DNA of 64,000 nucleotides from the NCBI RefSeq assembly GCF_047496725.1, contig NC_132986.1, positions 1,574,001 to 1,638,000 of the forward strand, written 5' to 3'. The position numbers were made by a program, and so were the translations under genes. This stretch comes from Anoplolepis gracilipes (taxonomy: Eukaryota; Arthropoda; Insecta; Hymenoptera; Formicidae). This document shows positions 13,001-24,770 of this stretch, piece after piece (position 1 is the stretch's first letter; the number at the start of each line of letters is the position of its first letter). The notes beneath the pieces are model-generated. The model was not told the origin of the DNA and searched no databases. It worked only from the letters and a program-made list of their open reading frames with translations.

Positions 13001-15205
13001 TTAAATTACTTTTTTTAATTACTTATTTACATGCGGAAGTTTCGAATAAAAATTTACTTTAGAATACATAATAAAAACATTACTGATTTTGCAGATTTAC
13101 TAGAAAAAATCGGAATCGACATATTTCAATATATAGAACCAACAATGTTGATAAAACAGTTATCGCAAAATAAAGCATTTTTGAAAACTTGCGAATATTC
13201 TCTTCGCAATGTGAAAACATACACCACTTTCAAGAGTCTCATAAAAAGTTGTGCTGAATGCAAGGAAACTATGTACAGTCTTTTGGAATGCATTGATGTG
13301 GTCAAACCAAAACTAGATACTGAACAAAAAATCATATTCAAAAAGGCAGAGAAAAGATTAGGCAAAGCTATTTTAAAAATATTACCTGAAAAATTAAACA
13401 ATGCTTCTGATATAAAATGTTTGACAGCAGTGTTAAGAATAACAGTATCAACCGGAAAAGTTATTGATGATACTTTGAAAAAATTAACTGAATTAACTCT
13501 CGATAATATATTCACAGTAAGTATTATAGAAGAAATTATATTGTTCTTCCTTTTATATAATAAATAAAATAATAAAAGTAATAGGCTCAGTATGATAATA
13601 ACTTAGTAGCTAGTAGTTAGTAAAGTCACATATTCACATATATATTAATTATTTTATATTAATTATAAAATATAATAATGAAATATATTACATATGCCAA
13701 TGAGAGAACTGTAAAAAATTATAAAATGTTAGCAAGCATCTCACCAAAATCTGATGAGAACATAATTAATATATAATAATTAATATTCACATTTATGCCT
13801 TTTTTTAATATTAATTTACTTTTCACTAAAAATGGTCCGAAAACTTTTGTCATTAATGTATATTTTGTGAATAATTTGTATTGCAACTAAATTTGTGCAC
13901 TCATAATCGCGCCTTGGCTCTTATTTTCTTATATATATATTACTTCAATGTTTTTAATAAACAAACTTTTTTTTACAGAAACGGATAACAGAAAATTCAA
14001 ATAACACAAGTGATGATGCATTGTTGCAACAAAGTGTAAAATTGGCTATTATTGTTTTACGACATCGTAAAATGTTTGATATCCAAGATAAAATCATAAA
14101 AAATTTATGGTTTATAGTACTGAAGCATCCTTGCAAGAATTTACTCGAAGCATTATTATTGGCATCTCCTGACTCAAAAGAATTTTACGAATTTTTAAGA
14201 TTACTGTATACTAAGACGGTAAATTCTCACATTAATACATATATTAATATTAATAAGATCTATTTATATTTTATAATTTTTTTTCCTTATAGATTGATGG
14301 CTTGTCACAAGCAGATGAAGCAGCATGGACGAATTTGTTTGTCATTTGGAGTGGCATAATGAAGACAGACATGAGAGTCAAGCGTAATAAGGCACGTTTG
14401 GATGCAATCAACAATTTATTTGATATGGTACTCTTGTTGGATATTCCTGACAAATGTTGGTCAAGCATATTGTGTTTATCTCATGATATAATCAGTATCA
14501 AGCACTTACTTATTCCTAATACTACGATTGATCTTATCGTACTGATCAGTTTAAAATCGCTCGTCAAAGTAAAAATATCGTCATGCGATAATGTGCTCGC
14601 CATCTGTGAAACACTAATGAAAGTCAGAACAAATGTGATAACAGACAGATTACCCAATTTATTATTGTTGTATAGAAATGTAGTAAATATCATTGTCGAT
14701 GCATCGAAAAGCGTGACCGATAAATTTGACGAGCACCGGTTTAGATGTTTCGCGCTCAATATCGAAAAGTAAGTTTAAATTGATTCTTTCGAAAAGATTT
14801 TTACCCATCAGATATTGATATATAATTTATTTATTAATGTTGAAAAAAAAGTAATAGACATTTTTTCGATAGACTTACAGGTTTATTGATAAAATTGAAA
14901 AAAGATATGACTCGACTAAGTCCCTATGTGATAGCTGATTTCTTACAATTGTGTGTAAAAGACTCTATACCATCTTATATTAAGGTAATGTCTTTACATG
15001 TAATTATTATCTTATTGGATTATTTTTGTTACATATTTCTATGTTGCAGATGGCTTTGTATAATTCTTTGTGTCAATTAATTAGTATTTGTGATCAGCAT
15101 GGAATTGCCTTTTTATCTCGCACATTGCCAACATCGTTGCAGGAAGTCTTCAAAGTACAATTAAATACATTTAATAAGTTTTATAAATACTCTGGCAAGG
15201 TTTAA
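10032..15205 (+). CDS. URB2: Unhealthy ribosome biogenesis protein 2 homolog
   Basis: Nucleolar protein of the Urb2/Npa2 family, needed for early 60S pre-ribosome assembly. Ten exons join in phase: 10032-10047, 10246-11652, 11791-12155, 12239-12598, 12698-12956, 13095-13516, 13979-14218, 14293-14768, 14873-14984 and 15050-15205, giving 1270 residues (human about 1524). The body is a long, fast-evolving series of Leu-rich helices, as expected of an armadillo-like scaffold. The name rests mainly on the C-terminal Urb2 domain: KLTGLLIKLKKDMTRLSPYV, then MALYNSLCQLISICD, then a tail ending FNKFYKYSGKV, typical of the family. The first exon encodes only MALSK plus one base. The large second exon was matched by phase. 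The acceptor at 12239 is preferred over an upstream AG at 12213, which would bring in a stop. Confidence 0.88.
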
Positions 15206-15311
15206 GTGTTCTTCTCTAGGAGAGTAATTTGATACTTTTCTTGAAAATTTAATTAAATACAAAAACAGATATGACTATAAATTTATTTTTATACTTAATC
15301 TACCTCCTCCA

Positions 15312-15373
<62 letters not shown>

Positions 15374-15655
15374 ACTAAAAAATATATATTTTTGTAAAAA
15401 AAATTAAAGAAGATATCTCACCAATGAATTATATCTTACAATTTAAACAATATTATTACATATGTAGATAATAACGATTAATAATAATGTTCTTATTTAA
15501 TAAAAAATGTATACAAAATATATGAGTAATTATCTTCTATTTGTTGCTAGTGCATAAAATTGCAAAGTGATTTTTCTCAAAGCGAAATCTTTTATAATAA
15601 AGTATAAATAAATAACCATACATATATTTGGGTTCACTAAAAAGCTAGCATACCT
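15206..15655. other. URB2 3' UTR and small-ORF upstream region
   Basis: Short intergenic stretch holding the URB2 3' UTR, a CA microsatellite, and the promoter or 5' UTR of the next transcript. No coding segment is supported. Confidence 0.5.
15310..15370. repeat. (CA)n microsatellite
   Basis: About 30 dinucleotide units with one interruption (CATAC) near the start, just downstream of URB2. It is likely length-polymorphic. Confidence 0.97.
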
Positions 15656-16331
15656 ATGGAATATGTAATGTCTGCAATCTGTGTTATCATGAAGATTAGA
15701 CTGCCTCAAGGAGTGACTAAAGATCAATTTTACGTTGTACTGATTTTAGGAGCAGTCACCGGTTTTTATAACTGGAAAACCCCATTGCAAGAACATTTTA
15801 AAGAACAGCTTGAGAAAGAACTTGTAGAAAAAGAAAAGTCAAATGAGGTAAGGCAAATTGCTTCGTAAAGTTTGCGTCTGGTAACCTATACGCCGGGATA
15901 TTTGAGAACCTGATAATATTTTGCGATTGTTATCTGACATAATATTTGATCACTTTAGTATTAATATTCATAATTATAATATAATTAATACGTTAATATT
16001 ATTATTAATTATTAATATTAATATTATTATATTTTATCTCAGAGCCTTCTATTTTTGGTTTTGTGATTATTACTATTATTTTATAGCAAAGAGATTAAAG
16101 TTAATTGATTTAATTGTTCAATAGAAAAAGAGTGTGAGAGAAAAATATATTAATTTAAAAATTTTTTAACATATTTTTTTTAGATAAAAAGCTATTCTGA
16201 ATTTTTTGAGATAATTTTAATTATAAACAGAAATTTTTTGTGATATATTCTTCCAATTAAAATTTTTAAGATATTGTAATATTTTACAGTCTACCGCAAG
16301 AAGCAAAGAAGTTGTTAATCCAGAAGTTTAG
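15656..16331 (+). CDS. Small single-pass membrane protein, PIGBOS/UQCC6-like (upstream ORF of a bicistronic transcript)
   Basis: Two coding exons, 15656-15847 and 16290-16331, give up to 77 residues. The first ATG at 15656 has a poor context. The ATG at 15689 (MKIRLPQGVTKDQFYVVLIL) has A at -3 and gives 66 residues, so it may be the real start. A short N-terminal segment is followed by one hydrophobic helix (FYVVLILGAVTGFY), then Trp-Lys-Thr-Pro and a charged Glu/Lys tail. This is the layout of tiny mitochondrial single-pass proteins such as PIGBOS1 or UQCC6/brawnin. The similarity is topological plus a few residues, so the family name is tentative. Its last exon overlaps a second small ORF in another frame. 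Confidence 0.72.
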
Positions 16332-16600
16332 CAAAATTGGGCTTATAGTAATTAGTGGAGCCTTACTTGTAACATTTTTCAGGTATATAAATATCTTGTT
16401 CCATTTAAAAAAAATAATTTTTCCAATAAATATATAGTAAATGAAATAGATATCTTTGATTTGTCGTCCTTTTCTTTCATAGAACTCATGTACAGCCATG
16501 GTATATGAAACGGAGAGGTGAACAAGCAGAAAAGCATGCAAACATTATTTATGAACTACGCAAGACAAGAAGTGCACAGCAGGAACAAAATGAAAGTTGA
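15843..16600 (+). CDS. Second small single-pass membrane protein, overlapping frame on the same transcript
   Basis: An ATG at 15843-15845 sits in the +1 frame at the very end of the upstream ORF's first exon. Using the same splice junction (15847 to 16290) and a second intron (16383-16482), it opens a 71-residue ORF: 15843-15847, 16290-16382 and 16483-16600. The protein starts MSLPQEAKKLLIQKFSKIG, has one hydrophobic helix (LIVISGALLVTFF) and then a basic, helical tail (WYMKRRGEQAEKHANIIYEL). I do not recognise the family. The organisation resembles small mitochondrial inner-membrane proteins. The upstream and downstream ORFs share about 47 nt of mRNA in different frames. The exon-2/exon-3 junction is only used by this ORF as coding sequence, which argues that it is genuinely translated. 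An AATAAA lies 69 nt after the stop. Confidence 0.75.
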
Positions 16601-16646
16601 TTGAGTCAATATTATATATTATCACATTATTATTTACGTATGGTTT

Positions 16647-16674
16647 TTTATTATAATAATCTTATTTAAATAAA
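16647..16674. terminator. Overlapping candidate poly(A) signals of convergent transcripts
   Basis: AATAAA at 16669-16674 on the plus strand serves the bicistronic small-ORF transcript. TTTATT at 16647-16652 reads as AATAAA on the minus strand and would serve UQCR11. Each lies beyond the other's cleavage side, so the two 3' UTRs should overlap. Confidence 0.55.
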
Positions 16675-16756
16675 CAAAAAAATGTAAATAGTATGATACA
16701 ATAAAATCTCTATGTCCCAATAAGATTATTACATAATCCTAACAGAGATTTGATAA

Positions 16757-17211
16757 CTATTCCAATTCTGCATATTTGCCACTATAAAAAGGCACATATT
16801 GCAATACTGCTTTCCAATCAGTAAAGTACAACAATGTTAGTGATCCAGCAGTTCCATAGGTCAATGCAGTTGGAAGCCTAAAACAAAAAATTGTATATAA
16901 AAGAAACAGAATCCAATATATATAATGCAACAAATCTATTTGTATTAAAAAATAGATATTCTTAGCCTGAAGGCAGGAAAAAAAAGACATAATATGAAAA
17001 AGTTGTAATAAACAAATATATCATATCCATTTTCTCTTTATGTCATTTCATAGAATAATATTAGAAATCTTATTAACAAATGGAAAAAGTAAAATATTCA
17101 TATTGTTGGAGATCGTATCAAAAGAGTACTTTATAATCTGAAATGCTAAAAGAGAATAACTCACCATTTTCCAGCTAATTCAACGTGTTTTCGTCCTAAT
17201 CGAAGGGCCAT
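16757..17211 (-). CDS. UQCR11: Cytochrome b-c1 complex subunit 10 (6.4 kDa)
   Basis: Accessory single-pass subunit of mitochondrial respiratory complex III. Two exons, 17165-17211 and 16757-16877, join within a Trp codon to give 55 residues (human 56). The amphipathic N-terminus (MALRLGRKHVELAGKW) is followed by the diagnostic transmembrane segment LPTALTYGTAGSLTLLYFTD. A C-terminal WKAVLQYVPFYSGKY matches the family's Trp-x(n)-Val-Pro-Tyr/Phe-x-x-Gly-Lys end. The gene is tail to tail with the small-ORF transcript and head to head with the uridine kinase (779 bp between starts). Confidence 0.93.
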
Positions 17212-17989
17212 TCTTTTAATTATTGCCCGACTTGAGCAGTAATTAATACGTACTGACTACTGACAGACTTTATTTTTACAGCAAGAAGAATAAAAATTAG
17301 AAAGAAGGATAAGTTTGTGTGTAGAAACTGTGTTTCAAGAATGTGCTATAGAGTGCGCTGTCATTGCTAACGACTTCCGGCACTGACGAGGAATTCTCGT
17401 CGGTGCTTCCGGTCATGTATTTCTTAAATCGGTCGCATCTAGATATTCATGCATTACGATTAAGGGATAAAAAAATCTAGTACAAAGTATGTAATTGGAA
17501 AATAATTAGAAAACAATTAGTACAGTTATTATAACTATAACTAACTATATAACAATTTTAATATTGGAACAATTTTAGTATTGATAATAACGGAAAATAA
17601 ATTTTATATTGTGTATAAAATTAGATTAATAATTTATTCTTATGCTTCAGTGTAATTTTCTCAATATCGTTACTTTTATAGAAAAAAAAATTCAATTTTA
17701 AGTAACAAGACGTGTACATTAAAGCATTCCTCCTTCGTATAATGGTTTTTTTAAATAGATGCGTAGTCTGGCGCCTTTTTTTACAATACACGTGGCCGGC
17801 TGTCGTTGAAACTTATCGATTTCCTCTCGCTGAGGATCGTTCTTGAGACGTAATTCCTTGTTATTTACATGCTGTCAGTCGGTGAAGTGTGAAATCCTCG
17901 ATTAGTTCTTTCGAGAGCCAAGTACATCCGTTTTGCTGGCGAGAATTTATTTTCAACAAAATCAACTTGTCTTCCGTGCGTGCTTAACA
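17212..17989. promoter_or_regulatory. Divergent promoter region of UQCR11 and uridine-cytidine kinase
   Basis: Shared upstream region of two oppositely oriented genes. It includes a less AT-rich stretch at 17340-17440 close to UQCR11 and another at 17760-17990 just before the kinase, presumably the two promoter and 5' UTR zones. No specific motif is claimed. Confidence 0.5.
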
Positions 17990-20900
17990 ATGGCAGATAT
18001 GTCGACGAATGTAGGCATCACGCGGAAAATGTCTTTCGGAATCAACGGCAAATTCAACGGTGTCGAGAGTAAGACACCTTTTTTGATAGGCGTCTCCGGC
18101 GGCACTGCAAGTGGAAAAGTGAGCATATGTAATTAATGTAATAATAACAAAAATCGAATCGATTATTACAAAAATAGCACGTTACTTGTCAATCAATCTT
18201 TTAGGAATTGTTTTTTTTCTTTTTTTTTTTTTTTTTTTTTTTGTCTACTTTTAATATTTAGTTTTTAGTACACATTAGTTGATATATCGTAGTACAGACC
18301 TCTGATTATTTTTTTTTTTTTTTTTTTTTTTTTAATTTCCACACGAATTGTATAAACTCATACTATTTTTGTGGTAATTATTTGTAAAGGGATCAATATC
18401 TTTGTATAAGTAATAATTTATATTCTTTAATAGACAGTATTGAAATAAAGACTCATGCAACACAATATTAACTTAATTTTGAAACACAAATAACAAATTA
18501 ATATTATACAATGGAAATGTTTTACTTGAAAAGTAAACAAAGATTTAATAATTAGTAATTAGTGGCATTAGTTATAAAGATCAGTAACTATAATTAATTT
18601 TGATTGATTCAGTCTACAGTATGCAAACGTATAATGGAAAAATTGGGACAAGTCGATATGGATCATCAACAACGCCGAGTAGTCTGCATATCACAAGACA
18701 GCTTTTATCGCGATCTAACACCTGCTGAAAAATTAAAAGCTGAGAAGGGACAGTACAATTTTGATCATCCTGATGCATTTGATGACGATCTAATCTTACA
18801 AACACTGCAGGATATACTTGCTGGGGTTAAATGTGAAATACCAGCTTATGATTATAGGACCAACAGTTTGTATGTATCATTTTAATATCTAATTAAAAAT
18901 TAATTTTAATGTCTATTAATAGAAGTAGAAAGTATTTACAAAGTAAACCCAAATGTAATGTAAAAATTGAAAACATATTTATAAAAAATAAATTTTAAAT
19001 GAATATTATAAAAGTTAAATCTAAAATATATTTTATATGAAATTATTGTAGAATGAAAGATCAAGTTACCACAATATATCCTGCTGATGTGGTACTCTTT
19101 GAAGGAATACTAGTATTCTACTTCCCTAAAATCCGTGATTTGTTTCACATGAAATTGTTTGTAGACACTGATTCTGATACCAGACTTGCAAGGAGAGGTA
19201 ATTCCTCATGTGATATTTTTAAATTTAATTAACTTGTATTTCTATCTTAACTGTTTTATAATTTCTTTAGTGCCAAGGGACATAAAAGAACGTGGAAGAG
19301 ATTTAGATTACGTTCTAAATCAGTACATGAACTTTGTAAAACCAGCTTTTGAAGAATTCTGCTTGCCAACGAAAAAATTTGCAGATGTCATAATACCGAG
19401 AGGAGCGGATAATACAGGTAATTTTAGCAATTTTAGGCATTATTATATACAATATTTATTACAGCTATTATAATTATTTCTTTTAGCTTTTTTAATCATT
19501 AATTTGTTTGGATTTTTTTTTAATTTGTTTATTAGATGTGTTATTAGATTTATTGATATTTTTTTAGTTTTGAAACTCTTTACCAAAGCGATAATATATA
19601 TAATATATATGTTGTAATATTAACCAAATATTAACAAGCTTCTTCTTGTACAAGTTACAAGAAGCTTATTTCCAAGCTTCTATCAAATAAGATTTTAAAT
19701 TTTAATCTTTCTATATATATGTGTAATAAGCATATAGTTTTATTATTGTTGTTATTGTTATTATTATTATTGCTTACAATATATTTAGGATATATACAAA
19801 ACATACTAAACTTACTGTCACTCTTTTCAACTACAGATTTTAAAATAAATGATGAAAAATATATAGACATTCTATAAATAAAAAATGAATAGTTTAAAAT
19901 AATCCAATAAAATAAAGATTTTTAATAACTTGGATAATTCTAATTTAATAAACTACAAGAATTCATTCTTATGCAAAAATTTATTAATTCCAGTTATATA
20001 TTCGACTTCAATTATAATTTAAATTTATAAAATTAATTATAATTAACACATTGAATATAGGAAAATAATATTTCAATCTCTGCCACAAAAGCTAAAAAAA
20101 CCTTATAATAAATTTTTGAATTATTAATTTTTCTCACATGTATTTTCTCAAATGTATTTTTTGCAAAAATATATTTGTTATAAGAAGATTGTATAAACAT
20201 ATTACATATTAAGTAATAGTAATAATCTATAGAATGCACACATAGAATTTAATGCTAAAAATGTATGAAACTTTAAATATGTAGTATTATTTGAACAATA
20301 GATTATCTAAACAAGTAGATGTGTATATGATCATCTAACATTGAGATATTTTTATTCGAAACTGCACTTATCTTTATATATGGGAAATTTTTATGTAATG
20401 ATTATAAAGTTGGTATAATTTGAATGTGTAATCCTTACATATATAAAACTCAGATGCACATACATGTAAATTATTAATGACAAACTATAGACATATCTGA
20501 GTTTTATACATGGACAATGAATAATTTACACGAAATTGTTTTTATTTAATTTTTGTTTCTATATTCATATCATTTTTTATTCAGTCTTTTATATACAGTA
20601 TTACCTCACTTCATGCACTTTGTTTGAGACTGGTCACTGCTATCAAGTTCAAAAATAGCAAGGATTTTTTTTCTTTTTTTTTTCTATTGAAGTTATCCCA
20701 TAAATCTTTCTGATGATTCAGAACAAAAGCAAGACAATAAAAGAATGAGAAAAAAGAATGAGAACAAAATACATAATTTTTGGCATTAAAGAGGTCGAAT
20801 GTCAAATAAAAATCTATTCAGATAAAGAAGATTCACACTCGCTTGAAACATATTGAATAACTCAGTGTTGTAAAGTGAAACGAAAAAACACTTGTGAAGT

Positions 20901-23900
20901 GAGATAATACTGTATGTATATATCTTATGGGTGCTGCCTGGTATAGCGTTGCCATGGTTGCGGATGTCAGAGCTACACCTACTTAAACTCTAAGCAAAAG
21001 CTTAAAGGGAGAAAGTATCTCATGGGAAACCTATATGGTCTGGTTGTTGTATGTTTGCAGTGGCAATAGACCTAATAGTGCACCACATCTGGGATATTTT
21101 GCGTTTGAAAAAGGCCGAAAACTCAACCGGGCAGCATCCATTCTTCTACCAGCATAGGCGTACCTCGGCCTCATCCGACACACTCAGCAGATGACTTAAG
21201 CATGATAAGCTCACTCTGTCAAGCACTGCATTTTTTCTATATCATATGTATGACTGAATACACAATATTGCTAATTTTTTTTATTTTAAATATTCGCGGA
21301 TAGAAGTAATGTCCGTTTTTCAATGCCAAATTATTCGTACACATTTAAATTATCAATATAATTTAATAACAGTCGATAAATAATTGATCGATAAATGCAA
21401 GAAACATAAATGGTTGTCAAGGAAGGATAAATGGTTGTCGAGCAAACAAAGGAAGAAACAAATGAACTTGATAAAGACTTTTGTCATAATAATATTGAAA
21501 CTATGATTGAAACAACATCAGATGTCTTGCAATAGACATTAAGCGTACGGCACACGATGCACATATAATTTAAATAAAATAATTATATATATAAATATAT
21601 AATATGAATATATATGACAAAATTGTATTAAATTATTTTATTGTTATGTAATTTGGATTCTTGGTTGCTTACAGATTCATTTTTGTATGTATCAATTAAA
21701 AAACTATATAGTTTAACTAATATAGTTTTGTCCATGTAATCATACATAAAAATTGTTTCATATTAAATCTAAGCAACATATACGAAAGTATTTCGCGTAT
21801 CAAGACAGATAATAGATTTAAATATAGAAACAGCAGATAGATTTTTACATCTTTATTTCTTAAAAGACCTTTTGAAAGATTTTAACCTGTTTTATATGAA
21901 ATGTTATCTCAAGACAATATTGCAAAACAATCTATACATGTAAAGCCAAAACTAACAACGCTCCTATCATAGCACCATGCAGTGCAGTCAACAAAACACA
22001 ATGTAACGAATCTGTTAACAAAACTAGCGCGAAAACTTACATCATGTGCCAAGGATTTAAATTTTCTTGCAAGACTAAATTAATGTTCGATCTATATTAT
22101 AGTTTGATTATATATTTACAGATTTATTTCTACTGTGATATGTATACAAAAAACATTTACTAAATTATTAAGCATAATATTTTTTTATCAATTAGTTTTT
22201 AGAAACATTTGCAAAAACGGACATTGTTTTCCTCCTAATTATACGATCTTTGAGGGATTATACCTGATTTTTATATGGTAAAGAGAATGGCTTTTTATGT
22301 GTTTTATGAACATTTTTGTGTGAATTTTGAATTGTGACTCTAAACCAGAGAAATGCATGAAGTGCAATGCAGATTCAATGAAAAATTGATAAATTAGGGT
22401 GGATTTATAGCAATTGACTCAATGAAACTGAACTTTTCCAACTATTTTCTAATTTTGAAATCAGTTTCAATACTTTTCAATATCTTTCTATTTTTTCTTA
22501 AATTGTCCATATATTCTAAAAGCGCTTTATACCCTTTATAACAATAATTTATTAAGAATAATACAATATTCCTAACATTTTTATACAAATTATAGTAATG
22601 CATTTAAAGAATGTGCAATTATCACTAGAGTAAAGAAAAAAGATGTGAGACACATAAAGGAGTGTTTGTTTCAAAAATATATCTTAATTTATATTTCTTG
22701 ATAAATTAAAATTTATTCATTTCTTTAAAGAAAAAATGAAGGTAAAAAATTGTAAAAAAATTCAAAACACGATTAAAAAAATTTTGAAAACGACTTTCTG
22801 ATCAAAAATTAGAATTTTAAAATTCATTATAATAAATTTCTATCAATTTATTTTAACTTGGCCACTTCCTTGCGAATAAGTTATTATTTCACATTACATT
22901 TTTTATACAGCTGTCTATAGCTATCTGTAGCTTCAAATTTAAACATCTCAAGTATTATGCAAAAAAATCTATATACCTAATGTGTATGTATGTGTGCGCG
23001 TTTATGTCTGTGATATGTGTGTATATTTTTGTGTATGTATTTAGTTCTATATGTTAGACTTTTTTATAAGATGTTATTTCACTTCCAATCACTAGCATAT
23101 TTTGCACTTTTGCATAATACTTTATAATATAAGCACATGCAAGTATTCTTTAGAGAGGGCATAATTATCCGAGTCAATTTATCTAGTTTGACTTATTCGT
23201 GTATCTCGAAATATTCATCTACCGCACTCTATAATATTGATTCTTGTACATACATGTACAAACATACAAGATATGCCAAAACTGTTGTAGTTCCTTTCAA
23301 TAATATTTTCTGCCAGAAATCTCAAAGCTGGAGCTTTGTTTAATCTAACTCTTATAATAGAATTGTATAATTTGCACAATTTTCTCTATAATAGCTATTA
23401 AGTCTGAGAAATGTAATTTCTTATCATCTGTTTGTTCATCAACTTATTATGAAAATCTTTAAATATGTAATCATATATACATACATCTTACTTTCATAAC
23501 TTTAGACAATATTCAATAATTCAACTATTCAATTCTTCTTAATCTGCATATCTATAAAAGATACTAGTTTTGGCAGACATTCTTACTGCACATTGTTAAT
23601 AGAAGAAAAAAAAAGATGTTTTGTATCTGCAAGAGACAGTATAATGAACACAAGTGTCTTATGCATAATAAACCACATGTAATCATAGTGCGATTACAAT
23701 TGTTACCTAAGATATCAATTAATAATCCAGATATTTATAAACAATTTGATATATTGTTTTAAGATGTACAACGATATATTGCCAATAAAGGAATTTATTA
23801 TCCCCAATATATATTATGCGCATCACTATTCGCACACTGACGTTTCGTGATCTGTTGCAGTGGCGATAGATCTGATAGTGCAGCACATAAGAGACTTCTT

Positions 23901-23979
23901 AAGCAACTGTGGTAGGGAAATGTCGGAGCCTGAAAGTCCAATAAACAGGATAGAGGGATTGTTCAAGAGGCCACATTAA
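17990..23979 (+). CDS. Uck: Uridine-cytidine kinase with two alternative terminal exons
   Basis: Phosphorylates uridine and cytidine to UMP and CMP in the cytosolic pyrimidine salvage pathway. Shared exons are 17990-18118, 18613-18869, 19052-19197 and 19271-19417. The last exon is either 21061-21194 (270 residues in total) or 23861-23979 (265 residues; human UCK2 261). The P-loop [12 protein letters not shown] is split by intron 1. [34 protein letters not shown] and the [17 protein letters not shown] lid segment are all typical. Both last exons begin with the same conserved helix (VAIDLIVxHIxD) and diverge afterwards. The distal one ends Arg-Pro-His, like the vertebrate enzymes. All junctions are in phase. 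The nearest alternative start is the ATG at 17999 (MSTNVG). An 'AATG' acceptor at 19052 gives TNSLMKDQ across junction 2. Confidence 0.93.
18213..18332. repeat. Poly(T) tracts in kinase intron 1
   Basis: Two runs of about 25 T each, near 18213-18242 and 18309-18332, separated by ordinary AT-rich sequence. They may be relics of retroelement tails on the opposite strand. No element body is recognisable. Confidence 0.6.
19418..21060. other. Kinase intron before proximal last exon
   Basis: Long AT-rich intron with a TTA/TTG-rich simple stretch near 19740-19772 and a TA-flanked inverted-repeat element (20596-20912, listed separately) about 150 bp before the proximal alternative last exon. No other coding exon is seen. 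Confidence 0.6.
20596..20912. mobile_element. Small TA-flanked inverted-repeat element (mariner-like MITE)
   Basis: The 18-base ends CAGTATTACCTCACTTCA and the reverse complement of the right end differ at one base, and TA flanks both ends (20594-20595 and 20913-20914). Length is 317 bp and there is no ORF, as expected for a non-autonomous Tc1/mariner derivative. It lies in the uridine kinase intron. Confidence 0.7.
21195..23860. other. Sequence between the two alternative last exons of the kinase
   Basis: About 2.7 kb that is 3' UTR for the proximal isoform and intron for the distal one. It is AT-rich. A 68-codon frame at 23137-23343 has no recognisable features. No additional exon is supported. 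Confidence 0.5.
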
Positions 23980-24770
23980 CTTTTTTGAAATTTTTACGCG
24001 TTACGCAGAAATCTGCTGATCCAATCGCGTTTTGTTTCTTTTCCATACGGTTTTTTTCATTTATATATGTATTTTTTTTCATATATATATAAAAATAATC
24101 TTTTAATTATATAAAGTATAAGAAAAAATCTCGAGATCAATGTTATTAGGAATTTTATCGTTTTAACAGTACTTGTTAGAAATGTTTGCATTTTGCAGTG
24201 GTATTTGAATTAAAAGAGTTAATTATTTTGTAAGAGTAAATACTTACACACAAATATACATAGATATGTGTAGAGACTATACAGGATATAATCCAAATGT
24301 GTAGTAAAGCTGCATGAATAAATATGCAATAGAAGATACAAAGAATTTATATTTATATGACAGAATAAATATTTCTGTCTAAATATCTCAATTTTTTATA
24401 TAATCTACAATTTGTTTTGCTACACTTTTAAACTATATCCTGTATCTGTGATCAAAAAACACTAATATCAAATAAAATATACTGTTGTGAGCAGCAGTTA
24501 TCTATATTTGTAGAATATTAATTAGTGTTAAAATATGTAGTAATATTTACGAGGAACTATGATGTAAAATAGAAATTATTTTTCTCGTGTAAATGTTTGC
24601 AATAATTATTTAATATTTTATATAATTAATCCCTTATTGTGTTAATATATATATATATATTGTATATATACATGATATATATAAGCATAAAAAAGAAAAT
24701 ATAAAGTTTAATGATTACATTATAATTAAAATTTTTTTATGTGTTTATATATATTTTACATTAATTAAAA
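23980..24770. other. Convergent kinase / UBL5 3' region
   Basis: AT-rich convergent intergenic region with one TA-flanked inverted-repeat element (24282-24442) and a TA-rich stretch near 24645-24680. No coding sequence. Confidence 0.5.
24282..24442. mobile_element. Small TA-flanked inverted-repeat element (MITE)
   Basis: The ends CAGGATATA and TATATCCTG are perfect inverse copies. The similarity continues for about 29 bases with six mismatches. TA flanks both ends (24280-24281 and 24443-24444). At 161 bp with no ORF, it looks like a Tc1/mariner-type non-autonomous element. Confidence 0.68.

Noticed and set aside
15310..15370. CA repeat considered as part of a CRISPR-like or structured array
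   Set aside because: It is a plain dinucleotide microsatellite without spacers, in a eukaryotic genome.
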